Part shown: positions 26,661 to 35,063 of the stretch, piece by piece
Numbering within the stretch: position 1 is the stretch's first letter
Layout: every line of letters begins with the position of its first letter
Source: Clostridiales bacterium
Lineage (GTDB): Bacteria; Bacillota; Clostridia; Saccharofermentanales; Saccharofermentanaceae
DNA: 64,000 nucleotides
Assembly (NCBI GenBank): GCA_017513085.1
Contig: JAFWDK010000003.1
Span: 48,573 to 112,572 of the forward strand
Reading direction: 5' to 3'
The notes under the pieces: model-generated
Seen by the model: only the letters and a program-made list of their open reading frames with translations
What the model was told of the DNA's origin: nothing
Databases searched by the model: none
Made by a program: the position numbers and the translations under genes

Positions 26661-27545
26661 ATGGGTAAGGATGGCTTTGCACAATCTTTCCTGATTCGTC
26701 GTGATGGGTTTCACGGTCACTTATTTCTTCCTCATCAGGATAAATACCCGGGACTGGCTCTTCTGGTCCTCGGTGGCGGCAGTATGCCATATTCATTCAC
26801 GAGAAAGGAAGCGGATGCTTTTTCCGAAGAAGGCATCTCCTCACTCGCTGTCGGCTACTTCGGTGTAAAGGATGCACCGAAAACGATCGTCCATGTACCC
26901 ATCGAGTATGTGGAAAAAGCTGCCGCCTATCTTCATGCTTTCGGATATACGAAGGTGATTGCAGTCGGGATCTCCAAAGGCTCGGAGCTGGCGCTGACCG
27001 CCGCCTCCTTTCTTCCTGACATAGACGGTGTCATTGCCTTTGCTCCATCTTGCCGGGTGTACATGGGCATCGGATCCGGAATATCCTGGGTAGATCGTTC
27101 TTCATGGACATTCCGCGGGGTCCCGCTCTCTTTTGCTTATCATCGGTCTTCCGGTATCAAGGCAGTTCTTCACAGCCTGAAAGCACGAGAACTGACCTTT
27201 CGTCCGGTATATGAAAAAGCAGATCAGGATGCAGAAGAGGGAACCATCATCCCTGTAGAGAGAATACATGGTCCCCTACTTCTTATTGCCTCTTCACAGG
27301 ATTCCCTTTGGTCCAGCGAAAATGCCTGCCGCATGATTCGTCAGAGGCTTATTGCCCAGCCATTCCGGTATCCTGTAAAAACATTGATCTATCCGTACGC
27401 TTCCCACATACTTCTTCCGTTCGAAAGCGGCTTTGAAAGATTTTTCCGGGTCGCAAGGAAACATCCGGAAGAATGCCGTCAGACGATCCTTGATGTGAGA
27501 CACGAAGTATTTACATGGCTAAGAGATCTTATTCCCGATTCTTAA
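26661..27545 (+). CDS. Alpha/beta-hydrolase, BAAT/acyl-CoA thioesterase C-terminal family
   Basis: 294 residues. The nucleophile elbow GISKGSEL places the active serine near residue 103; a likely acid is in SSQDSLW and the His in YPYASHILLP. The domain matches the BAAT C-terminal/dienelactone hydrolase group. The start must be ATG 26661 (AAAGGAAC ahead), since the upstream frame would begin before the -10 box of its own promoter. Being behind a GTTAGC operator among uptake genes, it could be an esterase that releases iron from an ester siderophore, as Fes/IroE do, but this is inference; a plain thioesterase is also possible. Its 3' end overlaps the convergent permease gene by 17 bases. Confidence 0.75.
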   Translation: MGKDGFAQSFLIRRDGFHGHLFLPHQDKYPGLALLVLGGGSMPYSFTRKEADAFSEEGISSLAVGYFGVKDAPKTIVHVPIEYVEKAAAYLHAFGYTKVIAVGISKGSELALTAASFLPDIDGVIAFAPSCRVYMGIGSGISWVDRSSWTFRGVPLSFAYHRSSGIKAVLHSLKARELTFRPVYEKADQDAEEGTIIPVERIHGPLLLIASSQDSLWSSENACRMIRQRLIAQPFRYPVKTLIYPYASHILLPFESGFERFFRVARKHPEECRQTILDVRHEVFTWLRDLIPDS

Positions 27546-29793
27546 GTGCTTCGGTCATATCGATCTTACGGACTTGCTTTACATGGATCGCATTTGTAAT
27601 CAGACAGGTGGCCGTACCAAGCACAACAATGATTGCAAGAACCAGTGGTGTCACCCGGAAGTAGAAGTATCCGCTCATCGAATTAAGCATACCCGGCCAG
27701 AGCTTGCCGATCAGGAAATACTGAAGAGGCAGGAACACGATCACAGATAGAATAATGATCCATTGTGTCTGAGACAGGTAAAGCTTATTCACTTCTTTAT
27801 TCCGGTACCCAAAAACTTTCAAAAGCGAAATATTCAGTGCATTTTTTTCAATAACCATTTTGGTAAGCATAAACATAACGATAACATAGCAGATGATTCC
27901 TACTGCAGTTAACATCACAATGAGTGAGGCCATAAGCGTCTTCATCTGTTTCGCGCTGTCCGCCACCTTCTCTTTCGTGACAACAGTTGATATGAAACGT
28001 TCATCGATCCCCTGGATCTCACTGTCAGAAAAAACAGTATTATAATATCCTTCGCCTTTTTCCAGATACGCATTCAGCGTATCCTGTGAAGTAAAAGCAT
28101 ATACTCCCAGTTCGAAGTCAACGATTTTCAAAACTTTAGCGTTCCATGTATGAAGTGTCAGTTTGTTGCTGATTTCGATGGTATCTCCGGTATGTATACC
28201 GATTTTGGCTGCCATAATATCGGAAATGATGATCTCATCTTTCGAAAGCGAGGCGACATCTATACTTTGCAAATACTTTGAATCACTGCTGATGCCAAGG
28301 ACATTCACCGGAAGCATTCTGCCATTGTACTCTGTCTCATAGGTGCTGATCGTATCTTTTTCCACATCGGACGGAAGGACAGACGGATCCGGAAGCGGTG
28401 ATTTCAGAACATATTGATACTCTGCTACTGCGGAACCCGGAAGGGTATCGATGTATTTATCAAAGGAGGATCGCATGCCCACGCCGAACATGCAAAGGAG
28501 TCCAGCGAGGAAAACACCAATGATCAGGGAGATATACTGTCCCTTGCTTCTTACGACTGTACGGACACGGAAACGGTTGAGGAAACCGAGTTTTTTCATC
28601 TCATGAGCATTCTTCACCCGCTTCTCTTTTTTCGTATCTTTTCGGATCAGGCGAAGCGGAGTAAGGTTGAGTTTTTTCCCGAAAACGATCAGGTTAATAA
28701 GGATCACAGAAAGGATCGGGAACCCGATCATGAGGGCCATTCTGACCGGATCGATCGTATAAAGCATTTTCGGGACCACATAATAGGCATATACACTTTC
28801 CAGAGGAATCTTATAGACGAATGTTAAGGCAAGAAGAAGACCTATACCGGTAGAGATAAGGGTAACCAGAACCGGAATCGTCAGATAATGACGCAGGATC
28901 GATTTCTTCTTATATCCAGTGGCAATCAGAACTCCGACAAAAGAACACTCGTCTTCGAATGTATGGACCGATACAAGTGCGAAAAGGAAGGCAACGATCA
29001 CCATTGAAAGGAGCATAAAATAGGTCGACATATTAATATTCAGTTCCAATTTGGAGATCAGATTATTCACTCTGTTGTTATCTCCGATTGCACAGAAGTC
29101 AGTCAGAATACCCTTATCCCCGAGTTTTTTGATGATTTCCCGGTTCTCCTGGTTGACTTCTTCTCTGGACAGTTCATTTTTGAACTTATATGCATACTGG
29201 TAGATCATGCTCTCTTCATCCAGTTTGGAGAAAAAACCGTCGCTGACGATTGCGACACCGAAGACTTCACGGTCCGCCAGAAGATCACCCAGTTCCCTGA
29301 AGCTGACGATATATTCAGGAAGTCCGATAATACCCGAAACTTCCATTTCCTCTGTTCCGACTTGAAAATGGTCACCGAGTTTCAGATCATGCGTTTCTGC
29401 ATAGAGACGATCCAGTGCAATCTCCTTATCACTGTCCGGAAAGCTTCCTTCCAACAGGAACGGAACATCAATGGAATTCCGCATCCGAAACACACGGATA
29501 TCCGACTCTTCCACAGAAGGAAGATCAACATACGGCTGATATTCGAGTTCGAGAGTATCCCCTAACAGACCAGAAACCTCAGATTGATCCATCGGTACAG
29601 CAAGTGAGAAGAAACCGTCTTCCAGACCATTCTTATCTTTCATATCATGAAAAGCCGCCCGGATCCCCTGATTTCCGACCACATAGGCAGCACAAAGGCA
29701 GATCACAAGTATAATGAACAGTGCGATTCCCCCATAGATTCCGATGTTTCTTTTAAAGAAACGGGGAAGTCTTTTCTTAAGAACATTTCTCAT
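27529..29793 (-). CDS. FtsX-type ABC transporter permease
   Basis: 754 residues with the same plan as the permease at 21923: N-terminal helix, large extracytoplasmic domain (about 40-255), three-helix FtsX block (about 260-380), second outer domain, C-terminal FtsX block (about 635-745) ending MTEALKNRE. Partner ATPase lies 21 bases upstream. Transport direction is presumably outward; substrate unknown. Confidence 0.85.
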   Translation of the reverse strand: MRNVLKKRLPRFFKRNIGIYGGIALFIILVICLCAAYVVGNQGIRAAFHDMKDKNGLEDGFFSLAVPMDQSEVSGLLGDTLELEYQPYVDLPSVEESDIRVFRMRNSIDVPFLLEGSFPDSDKEIALDRLYAETHDLKLGDHFQVGTEEMEVSGIIGLPEYIVSFRELGDLLADREVFGVAIVSDGFFSKLDEESMIYQYAYKFKNELSREEVNQENREIIKKLGDKGILTDFCAIGDNNRVNNLISKLELNINMSTYFMLLSMVIVAFLFALVSVHTFEDECSFVGVLIATGYKKKSILRHYLTIPVLVTLISTGIGLLLALTFVYKIPLESVYAYYVVPKMLYTIDPVRMALMIGFPILSVILINLIVFGKKLNLTPLRLIRKDTKKEKRVKNAHEMKKLGFLNRFRVRTVVRSKGQYISLIIGVFLAGLLCMFGVGMRSSFDKYIDTLPGSAVAEYQYVLKSPLPDPSVLPSDVEKDTISTYETEYNGRMLPVNVLGISSDSKYLQSIDVASLSKDEIIISDIMAAKIGIHTGDTIEISNKLTLHTWNAKVLKIVDFELGVYAFTSQDTLNAYLEKGEGYYNTVFSDSEIQGIDERFISTVVTKEKVADSAKQMKTLMASLIVMLTAVGIICYVIVMFMLTKMVIEKNALNISLLKVFGYRNKEVNKLYLSQTQWIIILSVIVFLPLQYFLIGKLWPGMLNSMSGYFYFRVTPLVLAIIVVLGTATCLITNAIHVKQVRKIDMTEALKNRE

Positions 29794-29814
29794 AATGACA
29801 CCTCTTCCCCTCTC

Positions 29815-30513
29815 TTACCAGACCAGATCCTTAGCACAGATCTTTGCCTTATTCACTTCATCCTTCGTAATACGGCCGTCTTTTAAGTGGATGATCCGGT
29901 CAGACATCCGGCTGATCGCTTCGTTATGTGTTACGATCAGGATCGTCGTATTATATTCGTGATTAACTCTCTCAAGGAGCTCCAAGATCTCCTTGGATGT
30001 ATCATAGTCCAGAGCTCCGGTCGGCTCATCACAAAGAAGCAGTGTCGGAGCCTTAACCAGTGCTCTTCCAATTGATGTTCTCTGTTGCTGTCCTCCGGAA
30101 AGCTGTCTCGGATACTTATTCTGATGCTCTTTCAAGCCCAGATCCTTCAGTAGTTTCTGGATGTCCAGAGATTTCTTTCCCAGGAAACCGCAAACTTCGA
30201 TATTCTCTTTGACTGTCAGATCCGGGATCAGGTTATAAAACTGGAACACAAAGCCCAAGTGATCTCTTCGGTACTCCAGAAGACCGTCCTTATCATCCAG
30301 TTCGATTTTCTTGCCATTGATACGGATCTCTCCGGATGTGAGTGTATCGATACCGCCAATCAGATTAAGAAGTGTTGACTTACCTGCACCGGATGGTCCG
30401 AGGACCGTGCAGACCTCCCCTTTTTCAAGCTGAAAGTTCAGGCCCTTCAATACATGGACAACATTCTCACCAATCCCATAGTCCTTCTTTAAATCCTTTA
30501 CTTCTACAAACAT
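29815..30513 (-). CDS. ABC transporter ATPase, LolD/MacB type
   Basis: 232 residues; Walker A GPSGAGKST, signature LSGGQQQR, Walker B LLLCDEPTG, H-loop THN. ATG 30513 is preceded by AAAGGATG. Cotranscribed with the permease at 27529-29793. The 100-base gap to the preceding ABC pair C gene holds a strong hairpin (30545-30593) but no GTTAGC site. Confidence 0.87.
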   Translation of the reverse strand: MFVEVKDLKKDYGIGENVVHVLKGLNFQLEKGEVCTVLGPSGAGKSTLLNLIGGIDTLTSGEIRINGKKIELDDKDGLLEYRRDHLGFVFQFYNLIPDLTVKENIEVCGFLGKKSLDIQKLLKDLGLKEHQNKYPRQLSGGQQQRTSIGRALVKAPTLLLCDEPTGALDYDTSKEILELLERVNHEYNTTILIVTHNEAISRMSDRIIHLKDGRITKDEVNKAKICAKDLVW

Positions 30514-30544
30514 TTTCCGTACATCCTTTCTGTGTTTTTTCGCG

Positions 30545-30593
30545 CACTATACCCGGGGAAGGTGTTTTTCTCGTTGCCTTTCCCTGTATAGTG
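30545..30593. repeat. Strong hairpin in the gap before the FtsX-exporter ATPase gene
   Basis: Outer arms CACTATA / TATAGTG (30545-30551, 30587-30593) enclose an eight-pair inner stem (30555-30562 with 30577-30584). A T-rich tail (TTTCTTTATCTGTTTTTTT) follows on the plus strand only, so as a terminator it would act against the plus-strand direction, where no gene is seen. It may instead be an operator or an RNA processing site. Confidence 0.5.
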
Positions 30594-30613
30594 TTTCTTT
30601 ATCTGTTTTTTTC

Positions 30614-32353
30614 TTATTCGGCGATCTTCCAGGAAGCAGCCTCTTGCCTGTCGTGAATAAACTGCTTATAGATGCCCTCTGCTTTCACAAGTTCCTCATG
30701 ACTTCCATGCTGGACGATCCGCCCGTCATCGATCACAAAGATCTGATCAGCGTGGCGCACAGTCTTTAGGCGGTGCGCAATCATGATGATCGTCTTCTCC
30801 CTTGTCAGTTCCTCGATGGCCGATGTGAGCTCTGCTTCATTTTCCGGATCCACATTCGCCGTTGCTTCATCGAGAATGATGATCGGTGAATCTTTCAGGA
30901 TCGCTCTTGCAATGGAGATACGCTGCTTCTCACCTCCGGAAAGACTGGCTCCACCTTCTCCGATCACAGTATCATATCCATCCGGCAGAGTTCTTATGAA
31001 ATCATCGCAACGGGCTTTTTTCGCAGCAGCAATCACTTCGTTCATACTTGCATCGGGTTTGCCGAAACGGATGTTATTGGCGATCGTATCTTCGAAAAGA
31101 TATACTCTCTGAAATACGAAACTGAAGTTTCTCATCAGCGAATCGAAGCTATAGTCTTTCACGTTTCTTCCACCTAATTTGACTGCACCTTCATCCACAT
31201 CCCAGAAACGGGCAAGAAGATTGCACAGTGTCGTCTTTCCGCCTCCGGAAGGGCCGACGAATGCGGTAGTCGTCTTCTCCGGGATCGTAAGAGAAACATC
31301 GTTGATGATCTTCTTTTTGTCATATGAAAAACCGATATGCTCGACTGTGATCGAATGATCCTTCGGAGTGATCTCCTCCCCGTCAATATCCATCGGCGGC
31401 ATGTCCATGATCTCTTTTGCCTTGGTAACGGCAATGTTGATATTCCGCATCAGCGCAGAGAATATACCCATGATCTCAAGGCTTTCATATACCATAAAGG
31501 AAGAGATCATCATCATGATGCAGTAAAGAAGGGACATACTTCCATCAAAATAGAACTTCAACGATGCTATACACATCAGAACACCGGTGAGTTTAGTTGT
31601 TAACCCCTGAAGGAAGACATGAGGCATGACACAGAACTCCAGTTTAGTATCCGTCTTCACCTTGCCTGCTATGGCTTTTTCCAGTTTCTTTGCTGTCTTA
31701 TCCGTGAGATTATAGTTTTTTACCTCTGCAATCCCCTGAACATATTCGATCACTGCGGTAACGATTGCTTCATCCGCCTCATGCTTCATCGGCGCTACGG
31801 TCTTCGTACTTCTCTGCATAAACGTATTCCAAAGAATAAATACCACAATACCGGCAAGAAGGATCAGGCCGATCCTCCAGTCGAAGGCAAATACAAAAGC
31901 AGCGATCACAGCAGTGGTAAGAATTCCCTGCGAGACGACCATTACGATACGTGTTGCAATATCCGAGAGGCTTTCCATGACATTGGTCGTAACATTCGTG
32001 ATGGAACCAAGACTGTTATGATTGAAGAATCCCATCGGCAGATAGCGGAGATGTTCGGCGATCTCTATGCGTTTATGAGCACAGGAATGGTAGCCGGCCT
32101 CTGTCTGAAGCATCGTGATTTTCAGTCCGATCAGGATCTGACCGATCACGGATACCAGCATGATGCCTAAGGAAAGAAGGATCCTTCGGTTCGTCATGTC
32201 ATCTTCGATCACCCCTTGTGCGAAAACGGCAACAGCAGAAATCCGAAGGGCCGCAAACACGGCTTTCACCACACTGAGAACAATGGCCAGATAAAGTTTC
32301 TTTCTATCTCCTTCATTACAAAAATCGAAGAATTTTCTAAGTGTCGAAAACAT
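30614..32353 (-). CDS. Heterodimeric ABC transporter, permease-ATPase subunit (type II of pair C)
   Basis: 579 residues; Walker A GPSGGGKTT, signature LSGGEKQR, Walker B IIILDEATA. Start MFSTLRKFF (ATG 32353) lies one base after the partner's stop with AAAGGAGGTGG ahead; the longer frame overlaps the partner. Closest in motifs to the subunit at 6063 (GEGGASLSGGEKQR, FQRVYLFEDTI), so pairs B and C are likely recent paralogues. C-terminus ends in ASWKIAE with the shared Trp. Confidence 0.85.
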   Translation of the reverse strand: MFSTLRKFFDFCNEGDRKKLYLAIVLSVVKAVFAALRISAVAVFAQGVIEDDMTNRRILLSLGIMLVSVIGQILIGLKITMLQTEAGYHSCAHKRIEIAEHLRYLPMGFFNHNSLGSITNVTTNVMESLSDIATRIVMVVSQGILTTAVIAAFVFAFDWRIGLILLAGIVVFILWNTFMQRSTKTVAPMKHEADEAIVTAVIEYVQGIAEVKNYNLTDKTAKKLEKAIAGKVKTDTKLEFCVMPHVFLQGLTTKLTGVLMCIASLKFYFDGSMSLLYCIMMMISSFMVYESLEIMGIFSALMRNINIAVTKAKEIMDMPPMDIDGEEITPKDHSITVEHIGFSYDKKKIINDVSLTIPEKTTTAFVGPSGGGKTTLCNLLARFWDVDEGAVKLGGRNVKDYSFDSLMRNFSFVFQRVYLFEDTIANNIRFGKPDASMNEVIAAAKKARCDDFIRTLPDGYDTVIGEGGASLSGGEKQRISIARAILKDSPIIILDEATANVDPENEAELTSAIEELTREKTIIMIAHRLKTVRHADQIFVIDDGRIVQHGSHEELVKAEGIYKQFIHDRQEAASWKIAE

Positions 32354-32354
32354 C

Positions 32355-34112
32355 TCATTCCACCTCCTTTGAAAGAATATGGGCATCCCACATCTTACGG
32401 TACAGTCCGCTTTCACGGAGAAGTTCTTCCTGTTTACCGCATGCTTCGATGCTGCCCTGGTTCACAAGGATGATATTGTCTGCCGAAGCGATCGTAGAAA
32501 GGCGGTGCGCGATAACGATCAGCGTTTTCCCCCGGACCAGTTTCGCTACGCTCTTTTGTACCAGTGCTTCATTCTCCGGGTCTGTATAGGCCGTTGCTTC
32601 GTCAAGTATCACGACCGGAGCATCTTTCAGCATCGCACGCGCAATGGAGATCCTCTGGCGCTCTCCGCCGGACAGATGAGATCCGGCACCGCCGCAAATC
32701 GTCTGATATCCGTCTTCAAGACGCATAATGAAATCATGGCATCCGCATCTTTTCGCAGCATCAATTACCTGCTCATCTGTCGCTCCGGGATGACCCATAC
32801 GGATATTTTCCATGACTGTTTCATCAAAAAGATAGTTATCCTGTGAAACATACGCAATGTTCTGATTGTATACATCCAGCGGGATCTTACGGATATCTAC
32901 TCCACCGAGAAGAATCGCGCCTTCATTTACATCCCAGAAAGAAGCGATGAGCTTGGCGATCGTCGACTTTCCCGATCCCGAAGGGCCGACCAGTGCATTG
33001 ACTGTGCCTTCTTTGATATGAAGGTTTACACCGTGAAGCACTTCTTCTTTTTCATAGGCAAAATGGACATTTTTCAGTTCGATATCATAACCTTCGGGAA
33101 GTTCGGATACTTTATCCGGACGTTCCAGTTCCGGTTTGACGATAATGGATGTCGCCTCGCCGATAATTACCTGACATTTCTTCAGATCATCCAGATAATT
33201 GGCAATGACCAGAAATGGTGATACCAGACCAAGGGCAAGAATGATCAGCATAAAAGCATCACTTCCGCTGACCCATCCGCGGCTATAGAACCATCCCGCA
33301 AAAGGAACCAGAGAAAGAAGCTGCGCAGGAAGCATCGTCAGCGCCACATTCTGATACACGTTGCAGCTTCTCATCCACTCTATAAAACAGTCCGCGCCTT
33401 CCTTCGCCGCCGTGACAAACTTGGCGTAAGAGGTCTTTGCTTTACCGAAAGCCTTGATCACTTCGATACCGTTTATATACTCGACAGCAGTATCATTCAG
33501 CGCTTTTGTCTTATCAATGGTATTCTGGAAACGCTCTCCGGCACCGATAAATTCAAAACTGAAGAAAAGAGCACCAATCGGAAGTGAAAGGAGAGAAAGA
33601 AGCGCGAGTTTCCAGTTGATCGTCAGCATATATACGAAGACGACGATCGGGATCAGGAGATTCGAGGTCACTTCCGGAAGAATATGTGCCATAGTTGTCT
33701 CCACTGAATCGACACGCTCGATAATGATGTTCTTATATGTTCCGGACGATTCAGAAAGAACGTCTCCGAGTGGCATCTTCGCCATATGCTTCGTTATCCT
33801 TCTTCGGATATTCCCGAGTACTTCAAAGGTCGCTCTATGAGAGAGCGCTGTTGAGATCGTATGCATCAGTCGGTTCAGTACCCAGCAGATCGCAACAAAG
33901 AGCAGCTGACGATAGCAGAATGTGCTATCCGCATTTCCGGAAAGGAGTTCTTTGACGATCCTACCGATAAAAATATATGGCAAAAAGCCAAAAGCAACGC
34001 TGAGTATAGCAAGTACTATACTTGCGACATAATAACTTTTCTTTGTCCCGGCAAATTCCACGACCCAGCTTACCGTTGACCTTGGTTTTACCTTTGATGT
34101 GTTTTTTTCCAT
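32355..34112 (-). CDS. Heterodimeric ABC transporter, permease-ATPase subunit (type I of pair C)
   Basis: 585 residues; Walker A GPSGSGKST, signature LSGGERQR, Walker B VVILDEATA; type I motif TMAHILPE in the membrane domain. ATG 34112 has GGAGG eight bases ahead (a GTG one codon earlier is also possible). Directly downstream of a perfect operator (34185-34200) and a TetR gene. Heterodimer with 30614-32353; possible metallophore importer by context. Confidence 0.85.
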   Translation of the reverse strand: MEKNTSKVKPRSTVSWVVEFAGTKKSYYVASIVLAILSVAFGFLPYIFIGRIVKELLSGNADSTFCYRQLLFVAICWVLNRLMHTISTALSHRATFEVLGNIRRRITKHMAKMPLGDVLSESSGTYKNIIIERVDSVETTMAHILPEVTSNLLIPIVVFVYMLTINWKLALLSLLSLPIGALFFSFEFIGAGERFQNTIDKTKALNDTAVEYINGIEVIKAFGKAKTSYAKFVTAAKEGADCFIEWMRSCNVYQNVALTMLPAQLLSLVPFAGWFYSRGWVSGSDAFMLIILALGLVSPFLVIANYLDDLKKCQVIIGEATSIIVKPELERPDKVSELPEGYDIELKNVHFAYEKEEVLHGVNLHIKEGTVNALVGPSGSGKSTIAKLIASFWDVNEGAILLGGVDIRKIPLDVYNQNIAYVSQDNYLFDETVMENIRMGHPGATDEQVIDAAKRCGCHDFIMRLEDGYQTICGGAGSHLSGGERQRISIARAMLKDAPVVILDEATAYTDPENEALVQKSVAKLVRGKTLIVIAHRLSTIASADNIILVNQGSIEACGKQEELLRESGLYRKMWDAHILSKEVE

Positions 34113-34184
34113 CACTCACCCCTCCTTGTCTTATCTCAACCGGCAGATGGAATACCGGAGAGAAAATCTGGTGAACATTATGTG

Positions 34185-34200
34185 GTTAGCGTACGCTAAC
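34185..34200 (-). promoter_or_regulatory. GTTAGC-N4-GCTAAC operator before ABC pair C
   Basis: GTTAGC GTAC GCTAAC, a fully symmetric 16-base palindrome. Minus-strand CATAAT just downstream could be the -10, with the operator covering the -35. It lies between the TetR terminator and the ABC operon, the same layout as at 14144. Confidence 0.72.
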
Positions 34201-34206
34201 TGCTGT

Positions 34207-34233
34207 ACAAAAAGAAAAGCGACCAGGTCGCTT
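34207..34233 (-). terminator. Intrinsic terminator of the second TetR gene
   Basis: Minus-strand stem AAGCGACC / GGTCGCTT followed by TTCTTTTTG, starting ten bases after the TetR stop. Confidence 0.75.
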
Positions 34234-34242
34234 CTTTTGTTT

Positions 34243-34857
34243 TCAGAAACCAAGCACCGCCCGCCATCCGGGGATGAAGAATTTCTCAAGAGTCTTCGCA
34301 TAGTGCATCGCCTGCTCTTTGGTGAAATCATGTTCTACCGCCGCTACAACTGCATCGATGTTCATAGTCACCAAAAGATGCATCTCCTCATCTGAAACCT
34401 CATTGACCGTGAATCCATTCTTCCTCGCATTCGCTATATATTCATGGGTATTTTTTTCTTCCATAAGAGCAATATCATGAACGAAATTGGCATACCTTGT
34501 TCCCTGGGAAGAGCAGATGATCAGTTTAAATGCATCAAGGTGCGAATAGATATAATCCAGCATGATCGAAGTGGAAGAAGAATCTTCCCACACGCGCGTT
34601 GTTTCCGGAAGATTCAGTGTCTCATTTTCTTTCTTTGCCAGATCATCGTACAAAAGCATCATGCCGTCGATAGCCGGATCCACAAGTGCCGAAAACATCT
34701 CTTCTTTACTCTCGAAATGTTTGTAAAGACCGGATGCACTCATTCCGGCAGCAGAAGCGATCCTGCGCATAGATGCGTCCATAAAACCGTATGTACGAAA
34801 CTCTTCGTATGCCGCTTTCATGATCAGATCGTGATGTGCTTTCTTATCGCGAACCAT
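34243..34857 (-). CDS. TetR/AcrR-family regulator
   Basis: 204 residues; TetR helix-turn-helix at about 10-56 (SMRRIASAAGMSASGLYKHF). Related in layout to the TetR at 14207 (similar helix-turn-helix, similar C-terminal FFIPGW/FFMPGW ending). GGAAAGGAAG precedes the ATG. A 52-base imperfect palindrome lies 30 bases upstream, probably its own operator. Likely controls ABC pair C. Confidence 0.87.
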   Translation of the reverse strand: MVRDKKAHHDLIMKAAYEEFRTYGFMDASMRRIASAAGMSASGLYKHFESKEEMFSALVDPAIDGMMLLYDDLAKKENETLNLPETTRVWEDSSSTSIMLDYIYSHLDAFKLIICSSQGTRYANFVHDIALMEEKNTHEYIANARKNGFTVNEVSDEEMHLLVTMNIDAVVAAVEHDFTKEQAMHYAKTLEKFFIPGWRAVLGF

Positions 34858-34886
34858 TTATCTTCCTTTCCAGATATTCAAAACAT

Positions 34887-34938
34887 ATTTAGCGAACAGT
34901 GTTTACTAACCGTAGTTAGAGTACACCGTTCGCTAAAT
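34887..34938. promoter_or_regulatory. 52-base imperfect palindrome between TetR and xylA
   Basis: Arms of 24 bases (34887-34910, 34915-34938) match at 20 positions around CGTA. The outer part is ATTTAGCGAAC; the inner part CTAAC-CGTA-GTTAG is the GTTAGC operator turned inside out. Probably the binding site of the TetR protein encoded next to it. Confidence 0.55.
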
Positions 34939-34974
34939 CTTGTCAACATGTTTTTTTCTTCTTTCAGGAAATCA

Positions 34975-35023
34975 TTGACGGATTTGGATGAACCCGATAA
35001 GATTGTAGTTAGCATACACTAAC
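34975..35023 (+). promoter_or_regulatory. xylA promoter with GTTAGC-type operator at the start site
   Basis: TTGACG (34975-34980) and TAAGAT (34998-35003) are 17 bases apart; GTTAGC ATAC ACTAAC (35008-35023, one mismatch) begins four bases after the -10. Layout resembles the eno promoter. Confidence 0.6.
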
Positions 35024-35063
35024 TCGTTGTGCAAATTCACTATTATAAAATGGAGGTATCACT

